DNA of 64,000 nucleotides, from the NCBI GenBank assembly GCA_903813345.2, contig CAIIXF020000012.1, positions 22,458,184 to 22,522,183 of the forward strand. Direction: 5' to 3'. Position 1 is the stretch's first letter. The number at the start of each line of letters is the position of its first letter. Positions 1 through 10,917 of this stretch are shown one piece after another. A program made the position numbers and the translations under genes. Under the pieces are notes generated by a model. It saw only the letters and a program-made list of their open reading frames with translations, ran no database searches and had not been told where the DNA came from. Source of the DNA: Owenia fusiformis (taxonomy: Eukaryota > Annelida > Polychaeta > Sabellida > Oweniidae).

Positions 1-235
1 TTTTACATGTACCTTTTGGCCTCTATACATTATACAGCTGTGCATTACACGACATAATTATGGGAGATGATGAAATGATACAAAATAATAGAGCTGTTGT
101 GCATCTGACTTTAAGGTTAAATAATTCAATATATAAACCAGCTTATTAACTTGGATATTTACATGTACATTCACAGACTTATGCACAAACAAGACAAAAG
201 TTGTCCTGCTAGGCCCAACCTGTAGTACTAAAAAC

Positions 236-694
236 TAGGGGTCAGACGGTGTCAAAATTTTTGGTTCGGTGAGGTTCGCTTTTTAAATCCCTCAGTTTGG
301 TTTTCTGTTTGGTTACTCAGTTCTTATCGCTCTATTATATTCTGCTATGCTCATAAGAATGTAAAACAAAACAATCCTGCATGATTGACATGGTAGTACA
401 GTTTTTTGCTATACTTGTATATAGTACAGGCTATGTCTTGATATTTCACAAAAGTAATTACTAAACACTGAACTGTAAAAATAATATATCTTTCAGCTGA
501 ACATGATGTTTGGACGCTAATATCTTTCTTACCAATCAATCCGCAGCAGACATTTTTTGATCTTCGCTATTTCAGCGAATGTGCGTTTGCAAATGGTAAA
601 TTAATATTCCATTAGAAAAACGAACCAAATGATATTTCCAAACCAAACAAACCATTGAGGCCATCCATGGTTTCTGTTATCTGTCTGACCCCTA
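236..694. mobile_element. hAT-like non-autonomous element (MITE)
   Basis: The ends are inverted repeats: TAGGGGTCAGAC at 236-247 and GTCTGACCCCTA ending at 694. Internal sequence near both ends (ggttcggt / aacgaacc) is also complementary. The terminal TAGGGG fits the usual hAT end pattern. The flanks (ctaaaaac / ataaaatt) are only a degraded 8-bp duplication, so this looks like an old copy. There is no transposase ORF. Confidence 0.6.
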
Positions 695-1757
695 ATAAAA
701 TTGTGTAGCCATGGTGATTTAAAGGATGACATACTTCAAAGCTAAATAATATTTACAAAATTACATGGTAACAGTAAATCATGGCTCTAGGCCAATGTAC
801 AAAATCATGGCCCTTGTTCGAAAGCATAAAATAGTGGTGTAAATTGGAAAATAAATATTTCTAAAAGCACATGGTAAATGCAATTACATGCACGTAGGTT
901 TTGATCACAATACATTGGTGTCCCATTCAGCCATTCTAATGAGAAATGACTAGCATATACATATATATATGGATTTCAACTTGGTGAATTGGTTTATCTA
1001 CATTCAATGTGAAATTAGAGTTGTAACTGGTGATGCAAGCAAATCAGGTAATCAAAGTTACCCAAAACATTCACAACTGCAACCTAAAAATTAAGTTGAG
1101 ATCTGACTTCATTACTTTTAAAGTGACATCAGCACTATGACAATGAACACTTTTTCAGAGTACTTTAATTTCAATATGTTAAGTATTTCCCATGTCAAAC
1201 ACAAAATGTTAAAGATATTCATACTTCAATTGATTCGTTCATGTTTGGTCTACGTGTCAGCTGTAATCACCATCTATATTAAAAGTAATTTAAAATCACA
1301 TTGGTAATATGTGTGCAATAAAAATTTTTTCTTATTATTGCACCACTTAAAGATCTCTGAACTTCTAATGCTATTTAGTGAGTGTTTTTTCTTGCTTCAA
1401 TACACAGAAGGAGACGTTTTGTATGGTATTCAATTGACTGTGTAAAACATGATTCCCCAATTTTTCATTCTTTTTTTTCTTAAATATGGCTTTTAAAGAG
1501 ACATATGATATTGGCTTGCATGTAAATTTCAAAAATATAACAAATTCTCTAAAACTCAGAAGAATCAAGATGTATGCTAATTTACTCATACTGACTGGTT
1601 TACTTGTATAACTACACGTATAGTCAAATTATAATATCATTGTGCACATGTTAATTTTTCTTAATTAAAGCAACAAAAGAATTGACCCAACCAAGATATA
1701 CATAAAACTGACAATTTGAATTTTCTTAAAAACAATCATCATTTGAGTCCATTATGA
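695..1757. other. 3' flank of the minus-strand gene
   Basis: AT-rich sequence downstream of the stop codon of the minus-strand gene. It probably contains that gene's 3' UTR. I see no coding exon, RNA gene or clear repeat here. Confidence 0.4.
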
Positions 1758-4501
1758 TTATATATGATCGCCAGATGATTTAACATTTTCAGCCTGATTA
1801 GACAATCCTATATCTTCAACCTCCTCTTCTAAAGCATTTTTATCTAAACTAAACTCATTTTCTTCAGTTGATTTCTTTCCACCATTTTCAGAGTCAGACT
1901 CAGGATCTAATGCGAATTCATCCTCAGAATCGCTCAAATTTCCAATGGCCATTTTATTTAGTATCATTTTCCCTACAATGTTCATTTCTGATTTTGAATC
2001 AGTATCGGGATCCGTTTCTATATCGGAGTCAACATCAAGTGCAAACTCATCATCAGATTCACTGGAGTAATCAAACTCTGCATCAGGATCATCACATCCT
2101 GCGTCAATGTCATCAATGTCCTTCAGATTTCTGTAATAATCGCTATGGAGTCCAACACAGTAGACACCAAAGAGACTCAGCACTGAGAAGAAAATAGACT
2201 CTCTGTATGAACTATATTTATAGTACACAGCAAGGGTTACACTAATGATTTCATAAATAATTCGTAGGAACACACCAATTATTGTTGAGCAGAGCTTGTA
2301 CAGCTGCGTGAGAAACACAATCAGGAATCTAAGGATGACGCCGACAATGTGGAGCAGGAGACTAATTGTGCGGAAAATGAAATCCATGAATTGATTAAAT
2401 CCAAGATGAGCTTGATGAAGGAAATACACTGATAAATTCTGTGCAACTTCAGCAGTTTTGTGCGCTGCTAGATTTGTGAGGTAGCACAAAGTCGACCAAA
2501 GCTGGATTAAAATGTAGATGGCGACATTGTAAAACCAGGCGATCCACATGGTCAATTCGTAGTATCCATTTTTTATTCCCATACATACATAACATGTCCC
2601 CTCATACAGATTCAGAAAGAGGTAACTGATACCTTGGAGAGAATACTTCAGGATGTAATTGTTCATGACAGTGTAGATACCTTTCCCAAGGTAGAATAAA
2701 AAGTATCCTAAACCAGGGAACACAATATTAAGGATATGGCCTATATACTCAAATGTCACTTGAAGATAGGAAGCCGCTATTGCAAAATAATATTGGAGAT
2801 TCACTCCAAGAATGCAACAATAGGTAAACAGTGTTTCTGCTATGAAGGCCACCCAGGTATAAATAAATAGAGCACATTGTTCCCCAGCTTCATAAGTCAC
2901 AACAGACCCCTTAGATACTGCATCAAAACCTTCAGTCGCACCATACTTTGTCACTTCAATCACAGTTTTACTCCAAACTGCAAGTTTATCAGCTGCAAGT
3001 CCTATTGCGATGGATGACTCATTTGCAAATATTTTGAGCTTCTCGCTTGCCCATACATCAAATTCAGCATAATTTTCAGTTGCAAATTCATAGAATTCAT
3101 CCAGATTTTCACTCGCTAATTTCAATCCAATTTTAGCCTTCTGTAGGCCTCGATATGAGTACTCCCCCGCAATCTTATATGCAATTGAAGTCTTATTAGC
3201 AGCAATTGTTGTGAAGTTATAAGCACCATCTATAAAGATACCCGTCCCATATAACATTCCTTTTCCTGCCTCAACTGTTCCATATGCAGTATACTGCAAT
3301 CCAATGTAGCCCCATTTTGCAGCAAACTTTGACCCCTCAATGGTATGTGACTTAACTTCAGAGAGCGTATGGCGAATGAATTGTGCTTTTGCGTGAGCAT
3401 CTTCGTATCTTTCATTGTATACATCAAGTCCAATCAAAACCGTAGGAATGCTTATCACAATAAGTGAAATTAAGCTAATTATGAGGAAGAATTTCTGTAT
3501 TTTAGAAAGGTTCATAAGTCGCTTGGCTACTCCTTTTACGCTTGTTTTGACATCTGTGACTTTTCGTTTCACAAAGTGTTTAACGCTAGTTTTTACATTG
3601 AAAGCACCATTAAGGATCATACGTTTTGTATTTCGTGTCTTATTATATGCAGAAAGCATTTTGTAATCAATGCTTTTATGAATAGCTTTTTTGGAGTGTT
3701 TAATACAGTTGCATACTCCATAGCATGTATTGCATGTTACACGCTTGATAGCATTCTTTGTATTCCTGGCTCGATTACAGATACTGTCACGCGTGCCTGT
3801 CACTGTGCCTACAACATAACATTTCGTTGAATGGCATCTATTGTAAATGCCATTCTTTGTATTTGTTACAGTGTTCACAATTCCATCACGTGTATTTGTA
3901 ACTTTGTTTACGATCCCATCCTTTGTCCTCGTTACAGTGTTCACAATTCCATTACGTGTATTAGTAACTTTGGTTACGACCCCATCCCTTGTTCTTGTTA
4001 CAGTGTTTACAATTCGATCTCGCGTGCTTGTTACAGTATTTACAATACTGTCACGTGTAGCTGTTACTCTGTTAACGATCCCATCACGTGTGGATGTTAC
4101 GGCATTTACAATCCCATCACGTGTGTTTGAGACTTTGGTATTTATGGCATTCCTCGTGTTATCAATTTTGTTCTGAATAGCTGTAAAATATTAAGAAAGC
4201 AATTAAGAATATAAGCTCAGTGATATGCTTGCCTGTAAAACATGTGATGCAGAAGTTTATGAGGCTTTATAAATACTAGTAATACAAAACAATTACTAAA
4301 CTACATTGGCATCTTCGTTAACATTGATTAATAATTAAAGTTTGGGTGCTGAAATAAAACAAGAGTCCTACCTTCATGAGTATTATTAACTCTTTCACAT
4401 ATTCCATTTTTGATATTATCCCTGGTTGTTGTAATGTAATTACGTGTCGCATCTACTCGAGCCCGCACTCCATCAGCAATTTTGGATAGAATGGTCCCCA
4501 T
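1758..4501 (-). CDS. Multi-pass membrane protein with 11-residue amphipathic repeats, two exons
   Basis: Exons 4501-4372 and 4180-1758 join in phase 1 (GAAG|gtagga ... ttttacag|CTATT) to give 850 aa. The ATG at 4501-4499 is preceded by in-frame TAA and TGA. Residues 41-216 form about sixteen 11-mers of the type T-[RK]-[DN]-[GS]-[IV]-V-N-x-V-T-x. A basic stretch follows, then a hydrophobic segment (about 273-296) and a region of small-residue and amphipathic helices. Several further hydrophobic segments lie between about 478 and 722. The tail from about 730 is strongly acidic, with three degenerate EF[AS]LD motifs (about 755, 798 and 819). I do not recognise the family. The 11-mer periodicity resembles lipid-surface helices such as those of synuclein, perilipin and group 3 LEA proteins. 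A membrane or lipid-droplet role is only inference. The frame is intact across 2.5 kb, so it is very probably a real gene. Confidence 0.8.
3663..4180 (-). repeat. 33-bp coding tandem repeat (11-mer protein repeat)
   Basis: The 5' part of the second exon is a 33-bp tandem array encoding units such as TRDGIVNAVTS, TRDGIVNRVTA and TKDGIVNKVTN. The first unit starts in exon 1 at about residue 41. Units toward residue 216 are degenerate, with Cys replacing several positions. Unit length is exactly 33 bp throughout, so expansion or contraction keeps the frame. Confidence 0.85.
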
Positions 4502-4549
4502 ACTTTATCATGTCACACGTATTAGGCCTAATTCATCCAATCATATTTT

Positions 4550-4873
4550 GTACCTACAAGTTACATTACATACAATGTGAGTGTGCAAAGATTTGCCCCA
4601 AACTACCAAATTGTAATTCTATTACTTTTTGAATTATATATCTGCCTCTCGCTCAAATGGATTTGTAAGCCCTTTGCAGATAATTGACATGTAGACAAAT
4701 ATATATATTGTACGTACCTACAAGTTACATTACATACAATGTGAGTGTGCAAAGATCTGCCCCAAACTACCAAATTGTAATTCTATTACTTTTTGAATTA
4801 TATATCTGCCTCTCGCTCAAATGGATTTGTAAGCCCTTTGCAGATAATTGACATGTAGACAAATATATATATT
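4550..4873. repeat. 164-bp direct tandem duplication
   Basis: The segment starting gtacctacaagttacattac at 4550 is repeated almost exactly at 4714, an offset of 164 bp. Both copies end in an atatatat run. The array lies just upstream of the minus-strand gene, in its likely 5' UTR or promoter region. Confidence 0.85.
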
Positions 4874-5509
4874 ACAGCCGGAGAAGAAACCAAACTGTGA
4901 TGATAGGAATCAGAGATGCAACTTCTGTATTTTCTGGGAGATTGTTAAATTATTGACCCAAATCATCTCCCAAGGTTCATACAGAATCATGGGCTTTCAA
5001 GAGAAGGGTAGGCAACTTCCCATATTTCATCCATAAGCATTATCTTGGGTTTAAGAAATAACCCGAAATCTTGGGTTTAAGAAATAACCCGAAAACAAAA
5101 ACATGATTATCTGCACACATGTTGATAATTTATAGAAAATGGAATTCATGAATAACATGAAATAAAATGTTTTCATTGTCGAATGAACGAACATGCATTT
5201 ATTCAGTCCGTACTTAACGTTTACTTCCGTTTTAAATTCGCGGCAAGAAATCAAAAACTGAAAAATAAGGGACACACTTTTTTTTCAAAGGACACACTTT
5301 TTTTAAAAAATTGCGTCCTTGGGACTCACAAATGTTCTAACCTAATGCAAGCGCTAGACCTGCAGAGAAAAAGCAAACTTCCCGTCTCCGACTTGAAATT
5401 CAATGATCTGATCGTGTTTCAATGTTTATTGTTGAAATCTTCTCACCTCAGGTTATCCGATCGATGCTCCGGCATCTATTTAACTCTAATAATATTTGTA
5501 TTTTCATGA
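4874..5509. other. Intergenic sequence with a short tandem repeat
   Basis: No convincing exon. A 27-bp unit (ttgggtttaagaaataaccc core) occurs twice in tandem at about 5041-5094. The small ORFs here have no recognisable content. Confidence 0.35.
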
Positions 5510-6870
5510 TGAATTCGCTCATTTTGAAGTTCTCATTGTAAAGGATAGGTTTCGATATGGTGAACTGAACTGAATGTTTTTCTTTAAACTGATTATTGAA
5601 AACATTCTGTAAAAAAACATGACCCTTTATGTAATGTTTTACTAATTGGCAAAAATTATTTATATATATTTTATATAACTGTTTTTATAACATTATTTTG
5701 TTTGTTTTTTAATGCAATTGTTTTTTGTTCCTTTCTACCAATTCTTGAGAATGAAATAAAACGTCTTTCTGAACCTTGTTGGAACAAAATAGCATATACA
5801 ACATTTTCTTAGACCTCTCATTATTATAGTTATACAAAGGAAATTTTGGTTGATTTAACAAAAAGTATGCAAAAACTTAAAACAAACCTCCCAAAATAGA
5901 TAAAAATTAAGATAAACCTTTTATTTCATTAACAAGATACTTTTTTAAAATCAACCAAACTTTCCTTTGAACAATTACAATATTGAGACCTAACACATTG
6001 TGTTTATGTGTTTATGTTCCAATGAGGTTCGGATAGATGTTTCATTTCATTCCGAACATATGATACCAAGAACAAAAGAAGTGTCTGATGTGTTTTCTAA
6101 AACAATGTAGAGAAAAGTATTATATTATAACATTACCATCCAAAAGATGACCATTAAAGGAATATTCCTTGCCAAACCATCTCTCTCCTCATATGGTAGC
6201 TAACCATATATATGCTTGCCATGTTTAGCAAAACACGCAAAAATGTTTTGATATGGTCAAATTTGATCACTTAGAAATGTGATGCTCAATTCCAGTAAGC
6301 TGCCATCTTTTAAAATTTCACACAGGAAGTGATGTCATCGACTCTCAACTTTGCATATAGCATTAGGTGAGGAGCTATTAAGAATTACAAAACCAGCTAA
6401 ATATTCTTTTTCAACTTTGTATCTTATTTAATCCTTCTGAAAATCTCTTCTTTTATTCTAAGTTGACAAGCCCTGAAAATATTTTTGCACAGAAAGTAAT
6501 GATCACTTGTCTAGAAGTGATTTTGTGCTACTTTCCTATACTGTTATGGGCAAGGTTATAGAAATTGAGAGTTGATGACATCACTTCCTGCAAGAAATCT
6601 TAAAAGATGGCAGCTCACTGGAAAATAAGCACTAGATTTTTAAATGATCAATATTGACCATATTAAAACATTTTCCCATGTTTTGCTAAATATGGAAACT
6701 ATATATATGATTATAGCTACCATATCAAGAGAGAAAGGGTCTGGCAAGGAATATTCCTTTAAATTGATGATGTCTAAAATTTTCAGAATGTTTTGATGAC
6801 TGGTTTAAGAGAATATGTGTTCAAAAAGTTCACCATATCGATACCACTCCTTTAACACAGAGTTGCATAC
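5510..6870. mobile_element. Foldback element carrying a nested TTAA insertion
   Basis: The outer arms are inverted repeats: about 5530-5625 (containing atatggtgaactgaact) against about 6785-6865 (containing aaaagttcaccatatcg). Inside, 5719-5850 and about 5950-6085 form a second, imperfect inverted pair. The sequence of 5510-5850 recurs in opposite orientation at about 60400-61742 plus 63134-63190, so it is a dispersed family. The element at 6158-6758 is inserted within it. No ORF. Confidence 0.6.
6158..6758. mobile_element. TTAA-flanked foldback MITE
   Basis: TTAA lies at 6154-6157 and 6759-6762. The termini AGGAATATTCCTTGCC and GGCAAGGAATATTCCT are inverted copies. Imperfect complementarity continues for roughly 200 bp per arm, including the pair aggaagtgatgtcatc / gatgacatcacttcct. 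A TTAA target duplication is characteristic of piggyBac-type transposases, but the family is not proven because no transposase is present. Confidence 0.7.
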
Positions 6871-6957
6871 CCTTCTATTGAATGCCCATGATAGAATACT
6901 AAAAAACAATTAATTATTAGGCCTAGGTTTAGTCTATCTATTAGCCTACATGTAGCC

Positions 6958-7740
6958 AAATTCTTTATCACAAGAACGCATAGGCTTATTGCACAAAAAA
7001 CTAAATAATCTGAAATATGCAATTGTCATTCATGTACAATATGAATATACTTTTCCATATATTATTGCACAATGGTCTCCTGATTTCTTGTTTTTGGGGT
7101 TTTGCTGATGAGATAAAACGGTGAAATGGGCTTTAGTCTAATCTACAGCCCATTTCATTGTTTTATTTCGTCAGTAAAACCTAAAAAATAAGAAATCAAA
7201 AGATTATTGTGCAATAATATATGGAAAAATATATTCCTATTGTACATGGCATTTGTATATCTCGGATTGCTTCTAGTTTGGCTAATAAAGTATGTGGCCT
7301 CTTATATTTTGATGCTTCTCTGCCATAGTATTTTCAAAAAGATTAACATGGCTGAAATTCTTTAAATTACAAGAGGGCATAGGCTAATGCACAAAAAACT
7401 AAATAATCTGAAACATACAAATGTCATTCATGTACATTATGAATATACTTTTCCATATAATATTGCACAATGGTCTCCTGATTTCTTATTTTTGGGGTTC
7501 TACTGACGAAATAAAACAGTGAAATTTTAAATGTTTGTAAGTAATTTGAACTTAAAAAATAAGCAATCAAAGGACCATATTGTAAAAATAGAAACATTTA
7601 TAATTGTCCTAACTTTTGTATATTTTAGTTTGTTTTGTAGTTTAGCTATCATATCTGTGGCCTTTTATATTTTGATGCTTCTCTGCCATGTTATTTTCGA
7701 AAAGGCCGTGGATGGAGAGCCTTAAATTTTAAGGCTCTTT
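6958..7740. repeat. Two tandem copies of a roughly 400-bp palindromic repeat
   Basis: About 6965-7330 and 7380-7700 share long matching blocks (gcacaaaaaactaaataatc; tttgatgcttctctgccat). In the first copy the left and right halves are inverted repeats around 7100-7160 (aacggtgaaatgggc / gcccatttcattg). A near-perfect palindrome of about 21 bp based on GAGCCTTAAA lies near 7718, and a second about 45 bp further on. Confidence 0.55.
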
Positions 7741-7785
7741 AGCATTTTGGTAACCCATTTGGCTCGAGAGCCTTAAATTTTAAGG

Positions 7786-9860
7786 TTCTTTAAAACCACG
7801 TATCTACTTACTTATGTTCTATGTTATCTATTGGACTATGTAAATTGTGAAACACAACACTAGAGGCAGTATTCTGAGGTTATAAAATATAGATCGAAAT
7901 AATCTCCCATTTGTAGTACCTTGGAGACTTCAGGAATGGAACAAAGTAGCAAACATTGCAATCTTTCAACTTTAGTTTCACACCGGAATAGCCTGACAAC
8001 GGTAAAGTCAGATACCGTTGTCACAAATGGCGGACATTACCGTCGCTTCAAATAGATTTTCATGAACTGTATGTTTAATAGAGCACATAGACTAAATTCC
8101 TTTGGAACAACAATCAATCAAAGTGTCTTAATACTCATTGTACAGTTAATAATGTTATACCATCGAAATAAAGTCTTTAATCTAATCGATCAAAATGAGA
8201 TACGGGACAACGGACACTGTAATTACCATATGCCGTTGTCTTTCTAAATTACTCAAATTCAGATTCCGTTGTCATTGACAATATCGAAGACGCTATATTG
8301 TGGCGATTCACGACCCAATTTGTTGTTTTTCACCACTTAATGTGTAGAGTTTTAATTTACTTATTTCACTGCATCATTTCAGGTTTTTATGATTCATAAA
8401 ATCAATAAGTTTCCTTGCGTAATATCTTGAATAAAGTTGATTTTAAATAGTCAGTAGCTTCAGGGGACCTTCCTACAATATTTGACATCACTATCTTGGA
8501 ATAGTTTAGTTTTTTTGTGTTTGGCTGAGTTCAACAATGCAACTTACTGTAGTCCTGTAGATGACATAGAACATATTGGTAAGTATATACGTGGTTACAT
8601 CACATCATTTCGTTATTTTTAACCATATGAACTGCTTCCCAGAATAAAAAATAAAACCTTACTAAAGATAAAATAGAAATCCTAGTGACTACATCAAGTT
8701 CATATGGTTAAAATAACGAAATAATGAAATGTAACCATGTGTCTACTTATCAGTTTGATCTATGTCATCCATCCTGCTAGGTTACATTGTGGAACGCAGC
8801 CAAACACAACAATGAAGGCAACGACATATCGATACTGATCTTAGCAGAATTCTTGGAAATTTAGATCGTCCATTTTGCAAGCTCACGTGACTGATACGTG
8901 ACACTTGTCTGATCACGTGACTAGTTACTGTATCGATCATGTGGCTTAATGACGTGTCAATGACGTGTCACGCAAACATGTCTTCAAGGAAAACGGAAGT
9001 AAATATTTTGGAAAATGTTTTGCGAGCATTTGCAACGAACGAAACTGCTAAATTTGAATTTTTAGTCTGCTTATTGATCTATTGATTCATAAAGACCTGA
9101 AATGATGCATTCAAATAAGACCGCCTCCTAAATTAAAACACTACACATAAAGTGGGGAAAACAACGAACTAAAGTTGAAAGATCGCAACGTTCGCTACTT
9201 TGTTCAATTCCGGAAATCTCTAAGGGGCTGCAAATCGGAAATTTTTTAGATTTAGATTTTATAACCTCAGAATACTGTCTTCAGTGTCGTGGTTGGCTGA
9301 GTTCCATAATGTAACCAAGCAGGATGGATGACAGAGAACAAACTGATAAGTAGACACATGGTTACATTTCAAAATTTCGTTATTTTAACCATATGAACTA
9401 GTTTATCCCGTACCAGGACTTTAGTCCTGCGAACGTCTTATTCTTTTGCCTGTACGATTACAACATGGGAGAATTTTTTACGCTTCTTACACTTAAGATA
9501 CCTATTTCGATAGATTCCTTGGTATTTTAGCATTCTTTTCGTGTAGTTGAATCCACTGGTTATCCGGGCCACTTCCGGGTCAATCAAACGGGGAATCCCC
9601 TTTTAAATCCAACCGCCATCTTGGAAAGTGATGAAATATCTCTCGATGAAAAAGAAAAATGTTCCCATTCTGCCTGTGGATTCAACTACACGAAAAGAAT
9701 GCTAAAATACCCAGGAATCTATTGAAGTAGGTATCTTAAGTGTAAGGGGCGTAGATAATTCTCCCATGTTGTAATCGTACGGGCAAAAGAATGCCCTCGT
9801 TACAGGACTATAGTCCTGGCACGGGATAAGAACTAGTCACTAGAATTTTTGTTTTATCTT
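7786..9860. mobile_element. Cluster of large inverted-repeat elements
   Basis: About 7790-7975 is inverted relative to about 9165-9310 (ctttcaactttagttt / aaactaaagttgaaag and the ataacctcagaatactg block). A second hairpin lies at about 8575-8770 (ggttaaaataacgaaat and its complement), with a third copy of that arm at 9350-9400. No coding frame is seen. The element at 9403-9829 is inserted in the right arm. Confidence 0.5.
9403..9829. mobile_element. Foldback MITE with 8-bp target duplication GAACTAGT
   Basis: GAACTAGT occurs at 9395-9402 and 9830-9837. The element starts TTATCCCGTACCAGGACT and ends with the inverted sequence AGTCCTGGCACGGGATAA. Complementarity extends about 150 bp inward (gtagttgaatccac / gtggattcaactac). 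The 8-bp duplication suggests a hAT-like or other 8-bp transposase. A diverged relative is in the remodeller's intron at about 45930-46275. Confidence 0.8.
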
Positions 9861-10284
9861 TAGGCTTGGCTATAACATTTTTTAAAACAAGATAAAAACA
9901 TCAATAACTCACGACTCAAGCAATCTTCACCATCCATATTTTGAGTGAGTATAGATCAATACACTTCTTTTAATACAATATAGTCATCCATACTTTTGGA
10001 TCACAGCGTATAGCACTTATTTGGGGAATAAATAAATGTTTTGACATCCGGAAACGTTCCCTTTAATTTTTATTCCTCCACTTTGAAGAGTTTATTTTGG
10101 GTACTACAGATATTTCAAGGGATGGGAATGATAATCAAAACACATTTTAAGTTCAATAAATTGAAAAATGATTTGGTGGCGCAAATTCTGATTATAATGA
10201 ATGTGAAAACAATCGTTTTGAATGCAAAATTGAAAAAATGTATTGGTATAAATTGAGCAACAGTGTTGTCATGTGTTAATTGAT

Positions 10285-10294
10285 TGCGCATGCG
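10285..10294. promoter_or_regulatory. NRF-1-type palindrome, candidate core promoter of the remodeller gene
   Basis: TGCGCATGCG is an exact NRF-1/EWG-type palindrome about 600 bp upstream of the first coding exon, in a locally GC-richer patch with few repeats. The first coding exon begins after a splice acceptor (ttttcttcag|GTCTT, 10897/10898). A non-coding 5' exon must therefore lie upstream, and 10300-10500 is the likely place. The exact start site and donor are not resolved. Confidence 0.4.
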
Positions 10295-10917
10295 TAGTGC
10301 CTAATTTTATCACCAGCCATTTTATGAAAGGAAATTGCCGCTTTTTATTCGCGGAGATGAGCTAAAATATTTTGAAAATTCGTGTTTATATTCTTGGACA
10401 TAGGTAGCTACAGCAACAAAATGTCTAGCTAATACCCCAATCTTGATGGATTGAGGGTTTTTGACTACGGATGGATGGAAAAACACAGTGAAATTTGTAA
10501 CTAAAGTCGGGTACGAATTTTATCATCTATTTTCATTATGCATTTGACCTATATTTCATCTGTGAAGTTCTATGGTTTATAAGAATAGTTTGGTCTAGTA
10601 AATGATCCTAAATGCAATATAATGTATCCGTCTCAGTGCATTTTGAAAAAAATGTCGCGAAATAATGTTAGATCATGGAGAAATTCTCAAAATGATATCG
10701 AACAAAAGTGATGGAGAATCTTAGCCTCGTTTTGGGTTTCATTTAACAATGAGATCATAGAATACCAACAGAAGGAAACATTTATAATACTGCAATGTAC
10801 ATCATTTATTATTTGAATTGTTTGTGATGTCACACACAATGCATGTTCAGTGATTACCTACCTATTCCCTTGTTCATTGTGACATGATTTTCTTCAGGTC
10901 TTAGGATCGCGATAAGA

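Noticed and set aside
1868-4176. Plus-strand ORFs over the 11-mer repeat gene
   Set aside because: They are antisense shadows of the 33-bp repeat. The minus frame is longer, spliced in phase and has sensible domains.
5183-5509. 108-codon ORF near the left intergenic region
   Set aside because: No recognisable domain, no splice context, and the sequence overlaps a dispersed repeat.
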